DNA of 64,000 nt from Plantago ovata (Eukaryota; Streptophyta; Magnoliopsida; Lamiales; Plantaginaceae): positions 39,470,744 to 39,534,743 of the forward strand of contig CM051458.1 in the NCBI GenBank assembly GCA_028274465.1. The letters run 5' to 3'. Shown here in pieces: positions 34,072 through 46,324 of this stretch. Numbering within the stretch: the stretch's first letter is position 1; each line of letters opens with the position of its first letter. Under the pieces are notes generated by a model. The model had not been told where the DNA came from. It was given only the letters and a program-made list of their open reading frames with translations, and searched no databases. A program made the position numbers and the translations under genes.

Positions 34072-35284
34072 GTGGTATCAGAGCCAGGTTAATTGATTAC
34101 GTATATACGTATATATATTGTATGATTTTGTAGATATGTGTATGCAATTGATTCTATGATGAATTCGATTTTCAAAAGTTTTGTTTTTATATAAATTTAG
34201 AATTTATATTTAAAAAAAAAAAAAAATTTAAATATATATATTTTTGACCGGGCCGCCTGCGGTACCGCAGGCGCCCTGCCTGCGGCACGGAAGCTAGGCG
34301 CCCTGCCTGCGGCACGGGCGCTCGTGCCGCGGGCAGCGCCTGCGGACGCAGGTGCCGGGCGCCTGGGGGCGGGACTAGGTCCCGTCCCACGTTTTAATAA
34401 AAAAAAAAAAATTTATATATATATTTTCGGGTTGGACCCAAAATCGAATTTTGAAAGTTTTGAGGATTGAATTTTATATTTGAAATATAAATATGATTTA
34501 ATTGTAATTGTTTTAAACTAGAGGCGTTAAGTTTAATTAGTATAAAGTTAAAGGGCTTATTTGTAATTTATCAATTTATTGTTTATTGCAAATTAGTCCT
34601 TCTACTTTTGAATTTTAGATTTAACACATCTAAGGTTTTTAAATTACAATTAAGTCCTTCGGGTTTTCGAAAATTGCTACTTGGTCAATAGAATTTTCGA
34701 ATGTTCAATCTAGTCCAATTTTCAATTATTTCATAGATTATAAGTATGGGATTATAATTTTCATAATGAAATTATGAAGTCATTTGTCATCCACATAGGC
34801 TACTACTTGTTTCATATGCTCAATATGCTATTGTTTGACAATGAATGTTTAAATACCATGTTTTACATTCCGTTCGACCGCTATGCATGGGAGGGTAGGC
34901 GGCGCCCTCTTATATGTCGGACCGCATATTTATGTATGGGTAGGCGGCACCATTATATGTTTGACCGCGTTTAGAACTAGAATGGATAGGCGGCATCCAT
35001 TACGTGTAGACCGTTCATGCATGATGGGTAGGCGGCGCCCTTATTTGTTTGTAGATGACTGATAACAACCCTCAAGCTACAAGCCCCAACCAATATAAGT
35101 ACGGAAATACATATATATATATATAAATATTTCCGAGATGCTTTCCATAGGGTGCTTTAATTTTGAACTTTCATTGCGTTTTCTTGTATTGGCGACCTCG
35201 TCTTACAAGACTCGCAGTAATCGTCAAATTAGAGTAAGCTATCGTTATGACTTACTGCATATTGTATCTAGCGACCTCGATAGG
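34072..35284 (+). other. ANG-3 PBS and 5' leader
   Basis: The PBS TGGTATCAGAGCCA is at 34073-34086. The leader holds the GC-rich palindromic block (about 34244-34391), an AT-rich middle and four repeats of about 45 bp with GGTAGGCGGC cores (about 34885-35040). It ends at the N run, before gag. It matches the leaders of ANG-1 and ANG-2 but has its own GC-rich block sequence, so that block varies faster than its flanks. Confidence 0.75.
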
Positions 35285-35384
35285 NNNNNNNNNNNNNNNN
35301 NNNNNNNNNNNNNNNNNNNNNNNNNNNNNNNNNNNNNNNNNNNNNNNNNNNNNNNNNNNNNNNNNNNNNNNNNNNNNNNNNNNN
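35285..35384. other. Assembly gap of 100 N
   Basis: Exactly 100 N, the conventional size for a gap of unknown length. The left side is ANG-3 leader. The right side restarts inside the ATH-2 integrase at the equivalent of 26830, which cannot follow ANG-3 leader in a simple nested structure. Confidence 0.99.
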
Positions 35385-38181
35385 AATACCTTCAAGGTGA
35401 ATGGCCAGCGAGTGAAGCCATACTTCGAGATTCCATATGACAAGGGAGGTTGATCACCTTGAGCTTACCCTTACCGCCTCACTAAAGTTGTGTGTTTTGT
35501 TTTGGTTTTTTCTCACGAGGTTGATTGAGGTATTATAGGTCACATATACAAGTATTAGCTCTCACCTTGAATCCACTTTCAACGTTCGGGACGAGCGACG
35601 CTGTTCAGGTTTGGGGATGGGGTTATGGCTGGTTTTATCTCTATACTATCTTGCTTAGGATAAACCTGTGAATTTTTTGCATTTGCACGTTTACGCTTTC
35701 TTAGTTTTTTAGGTTGGCATTCACTACATTCATCCTAGGATAGTCTTGCATGTTTTATATGGAGTTATTGCCAATTTTTGAACTTTTTATTGGGTAGATC
35801 AACTAATTATGCCATTAATCATATGCTTCATCTCTATGAATTTGTTTGAGGTTTTTCTCGCTTGGCTTGTCACATTTATGTATTGCACTTAGTTAAGCTT
35901 GGTAGTCTCGACATCACTTAGTGGGTTTTCTCTACTGCGGTCACGAAGGCCTTTATAATAGATGATGCATGTAGGGTCTTATGGTTGTTTTCCCGAGTAA
36001 TTATGTACCTAAGAGGCAACAAGTCTTCACCAGCTTTGAGATTGCTAAATGCCTAGGAAGGAGGTAGTGTGAGGTGTGTGATCCTTGTTTGTAAATATTC
36101 TTCCAAATAGGTTTGGGAGGGGGTTTGCACCAACATTAGACTTGTTTTTTCGTTTTAATTTTTGTGTTGGGAGTTTATTTTTCCTTTTTTCGTAAATTTT
36201 GTACTGCTGGCTAAAAAATCGAAAAAAAAGAAGAGAAAAAGAAAAAAATTCCAGGAAAAAGAAAAAAATGAAACTGGAAAAGGAAAAAAAAGAAAAAAAG
36301 AGAAAAGACACCAAAAGAAAAGAAGGGTCCAAAAAAGAAAGCCAATAGCAGTTTTAGCAAAGTGTTGTGTCCATTTTCCAATTCTTGTATGTTCGTAATC
36401 GTGTTGTAATTTTTTGTCTTTTGTTTTTGAGTGTCATCTGTTCTAGACCACCCTCGTCCTGCCATTCAGGAAGTGGTGAATAGCTTAAGGCTTTGCTTGA
36501 GAGATGGTAGAATAGGGGAGTGTTATATTTTATAGGGAACCCTCCTTCGTTTGATGAGAGCCAGTACTCGTTCGACCTCTTTGAGGAAAAGTCTTAACTT
36601 GGTGAACAGCAGTAAGCCCTCCAGTTTCATAGGCACGGGACAACTATTCGTATATTAACATGTTTCATTACGTCGTCACTGACTAGGTCCAGGTAGAGAA
36701 TGTTACGAGAGACTATCATGTCTTGACATAAGTGCATATGTGAATGTGTATGAGTCAATCGAGGCATTCTTCAACCTATATTCAGTTATGACTTGTATGG
36801 TTTTGTTCGTATGTTTTTGATAGACTCGGTAGATTAGTTCATTTTATTTGGCATGAAACTCCATTTTGTGTGTTGCATTGTTTTTTGCATTAGAGTCTAG
36901 CTTAGTTGCTTGAGGACAAGCAAAGGTTCGGTTTGGGGAGTTGATGAATGTGTATTTTACACTTTCATTTGAGTCTTTTTCACCTATTTTAGCTATCCTC
37001 TATGTTAATTTAGCTATATTTTAGTGCATTTTATTAGAAAAGTGTCACGTTTCCCTTTAGTTTTTTATTTTACAGGTTTTGGTTGAAAAACGAGGTTTCC
37101 GGGCAATTATATTTAAGTAGACAAGGAATTGGTGTTCCAGAAGCTAATTGGAGTATCTGAAAGATTCCGGATAGGATTTGAAGTCTAGGTACCGAATCTG
37201 GAGGCTAGAAGGTCACTAGAAGGCGGAAACCGAGTCCGAAAAGGGGAAAAATCTAAAAAAAAACGCATCGAAAACGCGTTCCGGGCCGAAAAACACTCCC
37301 GGGCGAGTCGCCCCACCAGGAGAATCGCCCGGTGTGTGGGGCCCTCGCCCCACACAATTCGAAGCCTATATATAGTTGCTCAGTTTTTCTCCGTTTTTCA
37401 TACTTTTCCATACCTTTTCTCTCACCTTTCTCTGTAGTTTTAGGTAGGTATTTCCCAGAGCCTGTTCTGGGGGTTCTTAGATTAGGAGATACTTTTTCTT
37501 AGCAGTTTGGAGCTTGTAAGATCGCGATTCTTCGGAGATTGACAACCTTCGGTAACATTGTATCTTACAGTTTTTCTACTTATTTTATATATCTTTCATC
37601 ATGTTTTCATTCATTCGTGGTATGATTTCTGTTGATTGCATGACAACTATGAGTAGCTAAACTTCTCGTTGGTGATAGTTTGTGATTTCTTAGCGAAGGG
37701 TTAATAATTATGCTAATGGCTATATCGCGCATTATACCTAGAGTTATTGCTTTATTTCTTTGATCTATCTAAATCTCTATCTTCGTATTGTTGAATAATT
37801 ATTGAACACAATTGGACAATTCATTGATCTTTTGATCTATCTAATCTATATCCTCGTAGTGTTGAATAATTACAACAGGACAACTCATCGATCAAAGATC
37901 TCTATGCAAAACCGGGGAATTTATGCATGATTATTAACCTGCTATGCTTTGAATGACCATACTATCACCAATCTCCATTATCTGTTAAGAAAAACCTTTG
38001 CTAAGTCGTCTGCTAATTTATATTTTCAAGTTAAATTAGATAAAGCTAGTTATAGTCCTTAGAGATCGACACTCGAGGTTATTCTACTGCTACACTACGG
38101 TTTTCGTTGTAGTTGTGAATTGCCGTTGGCTAAATACAAATTTATTTGATTAATTGGAACCCGACAATTCCCGTTTCATCA
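35385..38181 (+). mobile_element. Second copy of the ATH-2 3' end (integrase tail, 3' noncoding, LTR 36942-38181)
   Basis: Collinear with 26830-29712. The first roughly 2.5 kb differs mainly by one-base deletions, many in short homopolymers or doublets, plus a 69-bp deletion near 36207; after about 37900 it is almost identical. The LTR (36942-38181) ends GTTTCATCA and is followed by TATAC (38182-38186), the same ATH-2 target duplication as at 29713. It is therefore the same insertion event seen twice, not an independent insertion. Confidence 0.88.
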
Positions 38182-40455
38182 TATACAGCTTTCTGAAGCT
38201 TGTATACCATCTTGGTTTCTGAGGGAAGTTCAAAGCCAGGGGGTTGTTCTAGGTAGACTTCTTCAGCAAGTTCACCATTGAGGAATGCACTTTTAATATC
38301 CATTTGATAAACAATAAAGTCATTGTGAGCAGCAAACGCTAAGAAAAGTCTAATTGCATCCAATCTTGCAACTGGTGCATAAGAGTCATCATAGTCCAAT
38401 CCTTCAGTCTGGCAGTAACCTTGAGCAACTAAACGTGCTTTGTTCCTTGTTACTTCTTCAGACTCACTCAACTTGTTTCTGAACACCCACTTTGTACCAA
38501 TTGCTTTCTTTCCTTCAGCAAGGGGTACAAGTTTCCAGACTTTGTTCCTTTCAAATTGATCCAGTTCTTTTTGCATTGCCTTGATCCATTCAGAATGCTT
38601 TAAAGCTTCTTCTATGGTCTTGGGTTCAATTTTTGAAACAAAGTAAGAGAACAAAGCTTCTACTTCAATGACATTTGCTTCTTCAACAAGTTCTTGATTA
38701 GTAGATACTGTGGATCTAGTCACTTGGCGTTTGTCAATATCACCAATCATATCCGTAGAGGGATGATCTCTAATCCACTTATTATCAGGTTTTCTGCTCT
38801 TTGGATCTGGATTAGTTTGCGTTTCAGCATGTGACTCTTCAGCATGTACTTGTTCAGTACTACTGGTATCTTGTTGTGTCTCTGCTGAAATTGGTTCATC
38901 AGCAACTGCTTGTTCAGCATTGCTGGTTTGAGGTAACTCGTCAGCAGACACAGGAAGTTGCGTAGTTTCAGCAACATCTGGAGCAACCGCGTCTTTTACC
39001 GGAAATTCTTTATCATGAACTATTTTTATCTTGTCATGACTTGGGGGACGAGAGTCATTGTCAGAATCATCATTTAGTTCAATTGATTTGATATTTCTAG
39101 CATCAGATACAGTTCTTTGCTCGTGTATGAGTAATTTCTTCATACATTCTGATATTTCTTCTTCAGCAGGGACTCCTTGTGATTTCTCATAGAATACAAC
39201 ATGCACTAATTCTTCGATCATTTGTGCCTTTTTGTTGTAAACTCTACAAGCTTTACTATGCAAGGAGTAGCCAAGAAATATCGCTTCGTCTGCCTTTTGT
39301 TGAAATGTTCTTAAATATTCTCTACCATTGTTAAGAACAAAGCATTTGCAACCAAATACTCTTAGATGGGTGATGTTAGGAGGTCTTCCAACAAATAACT
39401 CATAGGGAGTTTTGTTGTATTCCTTAGTTATCAATCATCTATTTCGAGTATAGCAGGCGGTATTAATCGCTTCAACCCAATAAGCTTCACTTATTTCAGT
39501 GTCAGCAAGCATTGTTCTAGTTGCTTCCTTAAGGGTACGATTCTTCCTTTCAGCAACACCATTTTGTTGAGGTGTCCTTACTGAGGATAACTGATGTTGT
39601 ATGCCTTTTCAAGTGCAATACCCAGTTATGTACTGGTTTACAAACTCAGTACCATGGTCTGTTCTTATGACTTTTACCTTGTCATTTTTCATGACTTCAA
39701 GCTTATTCAACAAGTTAGGTATTTCAGTCCTTGTTTCAGACTTGTGTTTGATAAATACTACCCAAGTAAATCTTGAATAGTCATCTACCACCACCAGACC
39801 ATACTTCTTGCCAGCATAGCTTGTTGAAGAAGATTCAAACAAGTCCATGTGCAAGAGTTGTAAAGGTTTTGTAGTTGATGACACTGCCTTGTTCTTGAAA
39901 GAAGTTTTGGTTTGCTTTCCTTGCTGACATGCATTGCAAACACCATCCTTCTTAAAAGTAACCTTAGATAATCCAAATACAAGTGCCTTTTTAGACAGCT
40001 TATTCAGCGTCTTGAAGTTTAGGTGACTTCTTCGTTTATGCCATAACCATGCTTTTTCAGCAAGGTAATCATGATCTGAGATAAGGAATTTTTCAACGAT
40101 TGCTGAAGACCAATCTACGGTATAGAGACCTCCTGATCTTCTAGCAAGCATAATAACCTTCGTTGTCTCAAAGTCAATAAGTTTACATTCATCACTTTTG
40201 ATTTTGATGAAGTAACCTTTGTCAGCGAATTGACTCATGTTGAAAAGGTTAAACTTAACATTATTGACATAAAGAACTCCCGAAATGGTAATGCATCCTA
40301 ACATCACGTCACCATAACCTTTAGTAGAACTAAAGCCTCCACCAGCAAACCTTATTATTGGACCTTAAGACCACAGTCTATAGTTTATAAGGTTCTTTTG
40401 TTGCCCGTCATGTGTTTTCCACAACCATTGTCAAAGTGCCAAATTGCATTGTTTG
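38182..40455 (-). pseudogene. pol: Second copy of SIR-1 protease-integrase-RT part
   Basis: Collinear with 29713-31980 and ending at the same GTTTG (40451-40455). Differences are a 6-bp insertion near 39063-39068, adding two codons to the linker (NDDSDNDS versus NDDNDS), and roughly a dozen substitutions. Protein features are those of the first copy. The pattern looks like two haplotypes and not sequencing error. Confidence 0.85.
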
Positions 40456-42479
40456 TGATAGTGTATATGTCCTAGAGACAGTCCTTACTAAGGGCATGAT
40501 GCCCTTGTAGAGGACATATATATACTATTACACAGGTCAACGTAATATAATATATGTTTGTTTCATTTTACTGTTGAGTATTGCTTTCATATTTATATTA
40601 CACCAGGCTGCAGCATGTCATATCTATATTGCTGTCTGTATTGATACTGAACATGTCCCCTCGGATAGATGACCGATCACACAGTTAGTGGGAGCTATGT
40701 GAGTTATCATCTATCCCAAACTCTCCCTAGTCGTGGTACATCTCGGATGTGGGGGTCTGAATGAACCTGACAAGACTAGTATGCGTGGAGGTTATACTTG
40801 TTGGAGCAAGTGTGAGCCGATCCCACGGCCACGGAACGGATTGTTGGACAATCAAGGAACGTTCCCATAACTGCGCATAGTTGTTCGAAGAAGCTTTATC
40901 GAACAATGGAAGTACCCACCGGACACTCCCATCGATGTATACTCTACACCGAAGTGTCTATGGGAACCGGTGAGTTGTCGAAGTGATGCCAGTCGTCCTT
41001 TGTACTTACAGGACTTTATCATCACATTTGTTGCTCCATATCCTTGGTGGACCCGTCGATGTCAGCTCTGAATAAGCAGTTGACCTAAGACACGATCCAG
41101 GATTATGGCTAAATACAAATGGGGGTGATAAGTGATTCTGTGAAGGATTCATCTCTCAAGTGTAGCACAGGAGAGCACTGCTCGTAGTCTGCATAGTTGT
41201 GTTGGTAAAGTCACTGGCCAGTGCAAATGATATATTATGATGGTCATAAGTATATCTTAACCAAACAACTCCCTGAGACGCCCGTGGATGTATTATTGGG
41301 ATAGACACTTCATCGATCCTAGATACATCCGAGCAAGTCAGATGAAGGGACGTTACCATCGCCGCGTTGAGCGCAACAGGCTTCGCAACGAAAGAGTTAG
41401 CTTTGAGAAACCTCTCAAACGTCCTCACGTATTAATATTGCAAATGGAACCGTCTAGGAATTCCATGTTGCCTAGTCTAGGACTTGCTTAATACGGTGAG
41501 GCCCTATGGGTCACACTATGCGGTGATTCAGTCTATCAGGATATCCTTGAAGATGGAATCGCAATTGATTTGGAATTAATTGTGATTGATGGATTATAAT
41601 TGATTTGGAATTAATTATAATAATTGGTGGCTCAATTAATGATTTGGAATTATTAATTGAATTGGCTAAGTAATTGTATTTTATGTAAATACAATTAAAG
41701 AACTTGGGCAAAAATCTACTTGGAGTTTGGATTGCCTTAGAAATATATGTGGGTCCCAAAAGTGGGACCCACGTCCTGTAGGACACGCGCGCGCGCGCGC
41801 GTGGCAGATTAGGGGAAGGAGTTCGACTCCTTCCTCTATTAGAAGTCCAAGGGATAAGTTAGATTTTCCTGATTGAGTTTTGATTTGATTGGGAATGAAT
41901 CTAGACTTGATATTGGTTTCCTTGTGCGATAAGAATTAGATTCTTATTCCTTTACGAAGTCTAATTGCTTATGCTTTAGGCTTCTATAGACTACTATATA
42001 TAGTAGACTATTGGAGAGAGTTTTACATACGATTTTACGTGTGATTTTGATACACAGTTATTCTACCCAGTTTTCTTAGAGAAAATAAAAACTCTCCCCT
42101 CCTCCCTTAGCCTAACGCGCGCACACCGCCACCGGAGGGAATTGCCGCCCCGTCTTCTTGGTCACATAAAGAATATCCTAGCATTCTTCCGATAGGCTGT
42201 TCATCCGTGGATACCAAGGTTGAGGTTCTAGGAGCTGGAAACTAACTCTTATTGTCTTGCAAATATACAGAGTATTGTAGATATCTTCGACTTCGACGAA
42301 GGAGAAGATACACCGGATTATTACGAAGACTTGGAAGCTGCTTTTGAAGTAAGGTTAGTCTTCTAATTGACGTGTTTATATATATACGACATATGCATAA
42401 TCAATTAACCAGTATGTTAAGAAAATTTTTAAAATTCCGCTGCGTACCCTAGGGGTAACTCTGACCATATTTTCTTACA
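40456..42479 (+). repeat. Solo Angela-like LTR at the ANG-3 site (2024 bp)
   Basis: A complete LTR from TGATAGTGTATATG to TTTTCTTACA with GTTTG on both sides (40451-40455 and 42480-42484) and SIR-1 sequence beyond. No PBS follows. It is the product expected from recombination between the two LTRs of a full element. It lacks about 70 bp of the hairpin train compared with ANG-3 (after ACAATTAAAG, 41700). The CG tract (41787-41802) and TATA palindrome are present. Confidence 0.92.
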
Positions 42480-44213
42480 GTTTGTCTCCGTGGCTGAAGT
42501 GTGCACAATCAAGAGCAAAAAAGTTAATTATCCAATATTGTATGTCCATTAACATGTTCAAGAAAACGTCCAGTGGAAACCCAAGTCTTGAGTTTTTCAA
42601 CTTTGACTTGTTTTCTACTTGTTGAGGAACTAGATGGTTTTGAACCGAAAGACTTTTGATCATTGCCAATCAAATTCACTTTCTGATGTGGTGTTTTGCT
42701 TGGTTGACCCTTTTGCTGAACATACTTTTCAGTAAGTTGTTTTCTAGCAAGGTTCCTTCTAGTCCTAGCATTTTGAGTTTTGTCAGAACTCTTAGGCTTG
42801 GTTTTGTTCATCTCTTTGAAGTATCTATGTTGACTTTGCTTATACTCATGAAAGAGTTGACTTTGCTTGGTTTTGAATCCAAGTCCACTTTTCGGTGAGT
42901 GTTGAGCTTTTGTCTCAGCAACCTTACTCAATTCAGGTTTGTCAGCAAAGGTCTTCTGATTACTTTTAGTAATCTTGACTTTAGTCTTAACAAATAGCTT
43001 TTTAGCAACTTGTTTGGCGGAATGCTTTACAGCATCCTTTTTCTGAATAGTTTGCTTTTCAGCAACCTCTTTTCCTTTAAAGTCTTGTTACTTTGAGTAG
43101 CAACAACGGGCTTTAAGGTCGTAGGTACTTGATTGCTTATTTCAGTAACCTTAGATTGACCAATCTGATAGAGTTCTGGTTGACCACTATCAGTTGCACG
43201 AACAAAGGTGATTGGTGATTTGTCTTCACTCAAGATTATTACATCGTCACCTTCATACGTTGCACCTAAACCTTCTTTTTGAGATGGGTCTCTCAGATAG
43301 GAGTTTAGTTCAGTCAGCGTGTTACTAGCGTCAACATAAGATTTGAAATTGACTTTCATCTTTTTCATTTCTTGTATTTTAGCAAGTAACTTTAGAATTG
43401 AGGACTGATAATCTTCCAATTCTATTGCATTTGAGAATTCTTCTCTGTAGCTTCAGCAACTAACTTCTTGAGATGCAATATTTCAGCATCCTTCTTTTCT
43501 GACTCAACTCTCAGTAAGACATACTTTTCAGTAGTTTGCTTAGTCAGAAGTACAACATTCTGTAGTTTCTCTTGCTGTTTGCTCAGAGTTTTCTCAAATC
43601 TTTCGATTTCTCTTTTGAGTTCTATCAAGGTCAATGTCATCTTCACTTTCTGAATCAGAGTCAGAGGTAGGACAATTTACCTGACCGACGATGAGGCAGA
43701 ATTCGTAGTTTGACACATCTGGATAAGCTTCCATAGCTATTCCACAAACTTCCTTGCTAATCTCTACATCAAGAGTGGCTTCTTCTTCTTCAGTGTCTGA
43801 GCTCTCTACCTCACTGTCTTCAGAGCTTGTTTCAATGCAAAGAGTATCGATTTTTTCTTGAAGCTTTTTCTTCTCTTCAGCAATCAAAGCCCTTTTGAAC
43901 TTCTTCTTCTTTTCAGCAGATTTGCCTTTCAGCAAAAGGACAATTTGCTTTGAAGTGTCCAGGATTTTTCCAATAAAAGCAAAGATCATTCCCAACTGCT
44001 GGTTCTTCAGAGGAGTTTGCTTGCTGAGCTTGCTTGTTCAGCGAGCTAGATTCATTCTTGTATTTATGGTAGTTGTTAACAAGATGCTTTTTCAGCTTCT
44101 CTTTTGCTTTTCGCCTTTCAAGTTCCTTACTGATGAATTTCTTCATGTTTCTAACAACAAGAGCATTTTCATCAGTAGGCTCTTTATCATTCTTCTTTTC
44201 AGAAGATGATTGC
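42480..44213 (-). pseudogene. gag: SIR-1 gag C-terminal half
   Basis: Read from 44213 down. It has a basic segment with FISKELERRKAKEKLKKHL, a degraded CCHC knuckle CFYWKNPGHFKANC in which the second Cys is Trp, an acidic stretch SEDSEVESSDTEEEE, a coiled-coil (about 43646-43422, REIERFEKTLSKQQEKLQ) and a basic tail with KTQNARTRRNLARKQL. A long gag with acidic and coiled-coil parts fits SIRE-type elements. Frameshifts near 43950, 43630, 43420 and 43000 break it into five open pieces. It joins to 61377 across ATH-3 and to the protease across the ANG-3 site. Confidence 0.8.
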
Positions 44214-45324
44214 TGATGAATGTGTATTTTACACTTTCATTTGAGTCTTTTTCACCTATTTTAGCTATCCTCTATGTTAATTTAGCTATATTTTAGTGCA
44301 TTTTATTAGAATAGTGTCACATTTCCCTTTAGATTTTATTTTACAGGTTTTGGTTGAAAAACGAGGATTTCGGGCAATTATATTGAAGTTGACAAGGAAT
44401 TGGTGTGTGGGCGAATCGCCCGGTGTGTGGGGCCCTTCGCCCCACACTATTTCGAGGCCTATATATAGTTGCTCAGTTTTTCTCAGATTTTCATACTTTT
44501 CCAGACCTATTCTCTCACCTTTCTCTGTAGTTTTAGGTAGGAACTTCCCAGACCCTGTTCTGGGGATTCGTAGCTTAGGAGACACTTTTTCATAGCAGTT
44601 TGGAGCTTGTAAGATCGCGATTCTTCGGAGACTGACAACCTTCGGTAACATTGTATCTTACGGTTTATTCTACTTATTTTTATATATCTTTCAACATGTT
44701 TTCTTTTATGATTTATGTTGATTACATGACAACTATGAGTAGCTAAACTTATCGTTGGTGGTAGTATGTGAATTCTTAGCGAAGGGTAGATAATCATGCT
44801 AATGGCTATATCGCGCATTATACTCCGTCTTATTGCTTTATTTCGTTGATCAGGCTCAGCATATATCCTCGTATGTTGATTAATTATTTTGCACAATTGG
44901 ACCCTCGTCGACCTATGCATATCTATATCTTCGTAGTGTTGAATAATTACGGAACACAATTGGACAATAGTGTTTGACTTGTCAGTATCTTTATCTTCGT
45001 AGTGCTTAATAATTACAACAGGACATTCGATTGATCAAAGATCTCCATGCAAGACCGAGGAATTTACGCATGATTATTAACCCGTTATGCTTTGAAGGAT
45101 CATACTATCACCAATCTCCATTATCTGTTAGAAAAACCTTTGCTATTTCGTCTGCTGTTTTTATATTCTAAATTTGATTTGATAAAGCTAGTTATAGTCC
45201 TTAGAGAACGACACTCGAGGTCATTCTACTGCTACACTACGGTTTTCGTTGTAGTTGTGAATTGCCTTTGGCTAAATAACAAATTTATTTGATTAATCGG
45301 GATCTGACAACTCTCGGTTCATCA
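44214..45324 (+). repeat. ATH-3 5' LTR (1111 bp, internal deletion)
   Basis: It starts TGATGAATGTG and ends CGGTTCATCA. Compared with the 3' LTR it lacks about 190 bp between GACAAGGAATTG and GTGTGGGCGAATCGCC, which removes most of the palindrome array but leaves the last unit and the TATATATAG box (44460-44467). Confidence 0.92.
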
Positions 45325-45327
45325 AAT

Positions 45328-45345
45328 TGGCGCCGTTGCCGAGGA
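45328..45345 (+). other. ATH-3 primer-binding site (tRNA-Asp type)
   Basis: TGGCGCCGTTGCCGAGGA, three bases after the LTR, with one difference from the Athila-type tRNA-Asp PBS. The leader is shared with ATH-2 up to about 45454 and with ATH-1 up to the gag ATG. Confidence 0.9.
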
Positions 45346-45469
45346 CTATACTCCTTTTTTCTGTTTAATTTGTTTATATTTTCAGCATTCAATTCCTAAT
45401 TCTATTAGTTTTAGTTTTCCTTTTTAATCTCTCTCTGATACGGCTTTCCTAGTCTGTTACAGATAGTGT

Positions 45470-46324
45470 ATGCCGCATACACGATCTAGGGTAACACCGC
45501 TTGCTGATTCAATTGCTGAGATCGACAGAGTCTACCACCAAAGAAGGCGACTACTTCAAAGGCGTGCACTAGAGGAAATAGAGGATACCGATTTCTCTGA
45601 ATCTCTACACAGTCTTTTCAGGGAAATCGACGGAATGGCAGAAGCTAGACCACTGAAAGCATGGGTTCAACCCACCAAGGATCGTATGAGGGGACCGACG
45701 ATTGTTCTTTCGTCTGCAACTCGAGATCTGGAAATCAAGAACCACGCATTCCAACAACTTCCGAGGTTCTATGGCTTATCAAGGGAAGATGTGATGGGGT
45801 ACTTGCACGATATCGATGATTTCGTCAACCAACTCCCACGACCCGGAGCTGAAATAACAACGAATGAGTTGAGAATGAAGGTTTTTGCTATGGGACTTGG
45901 CGACAGAGCCAAGTCATGGTTGAGTTCTCTACCAGCAGGCTCGCTGGACACTTGGGAGAAGGTTTTTTCAGCTTTCATGGAGAAATACTTCCCTCACACC
46001 TTGACTACCGCACTAAAGGCGCAAATCACTGGATTCTAGCAGGACTATGATGAGACCATCTACACCGCATTTGAGAGATTCCAAGATCTCACGAACAAGT
46101 GTCCTCACCATGGTTTTGAACTTTCTGACCTAGTCCAACACTTCTACAATGTACTAACCTTCGAGAACCAACAAGTGGTGGATTTCCAATGCCGAGGCAA
46201 TATTTGGGAGGAAACCGCAGAAGCCGTCTGGGCAGTTTTCGAAAGGCTTGCTAAGGGTTCGCAATTCAAGGACCCAAGAGCGATGGTTAGGAGACGTGGA
46301 CCTGAAGCTCCACCGACTCAAGAA
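45470..46324 (+). pseudogene. gag: ATH-3 gag N-terminal part
   Basis: Starts MPHTRSRVTPLADS and is nearly identical to ATH-1 gag. A TAG at 46037-46039 replaces the Lys codon in the GFKQD motif; the frame stays open afterwards through CPHHGFELSDLVQHFYN to APPTQE, where ANG-2 is inserted. The AAGAA duplication (46320-46324) marks the junction, and coding resumes at 55297. Confidence 0.88.

Larger units (their letters stand above)
31981..35284 (+). mobile_element. ANG-3: Angela-like element, cut by the assembly gap
   Basis: It is inserted in SIR-1 between gag and protease. The complete 5' LTR (31981-34071) is followed by an initiator-Met PBS and about 1.2 kb of leader, then the N run. The 5-bp GTTTG before the LTR (31976-31980) is the target copy that appears on both sides of the solo LTR in the other contig. 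Gag-pol and 3' LTR are not in the assembly. Confidence 0.85.

Noticed and set aside
35138..35453. Open frames crossing the N run
   Set aside because: The gap is of unknown length and joins two contigs; any frame across it is meaningless.
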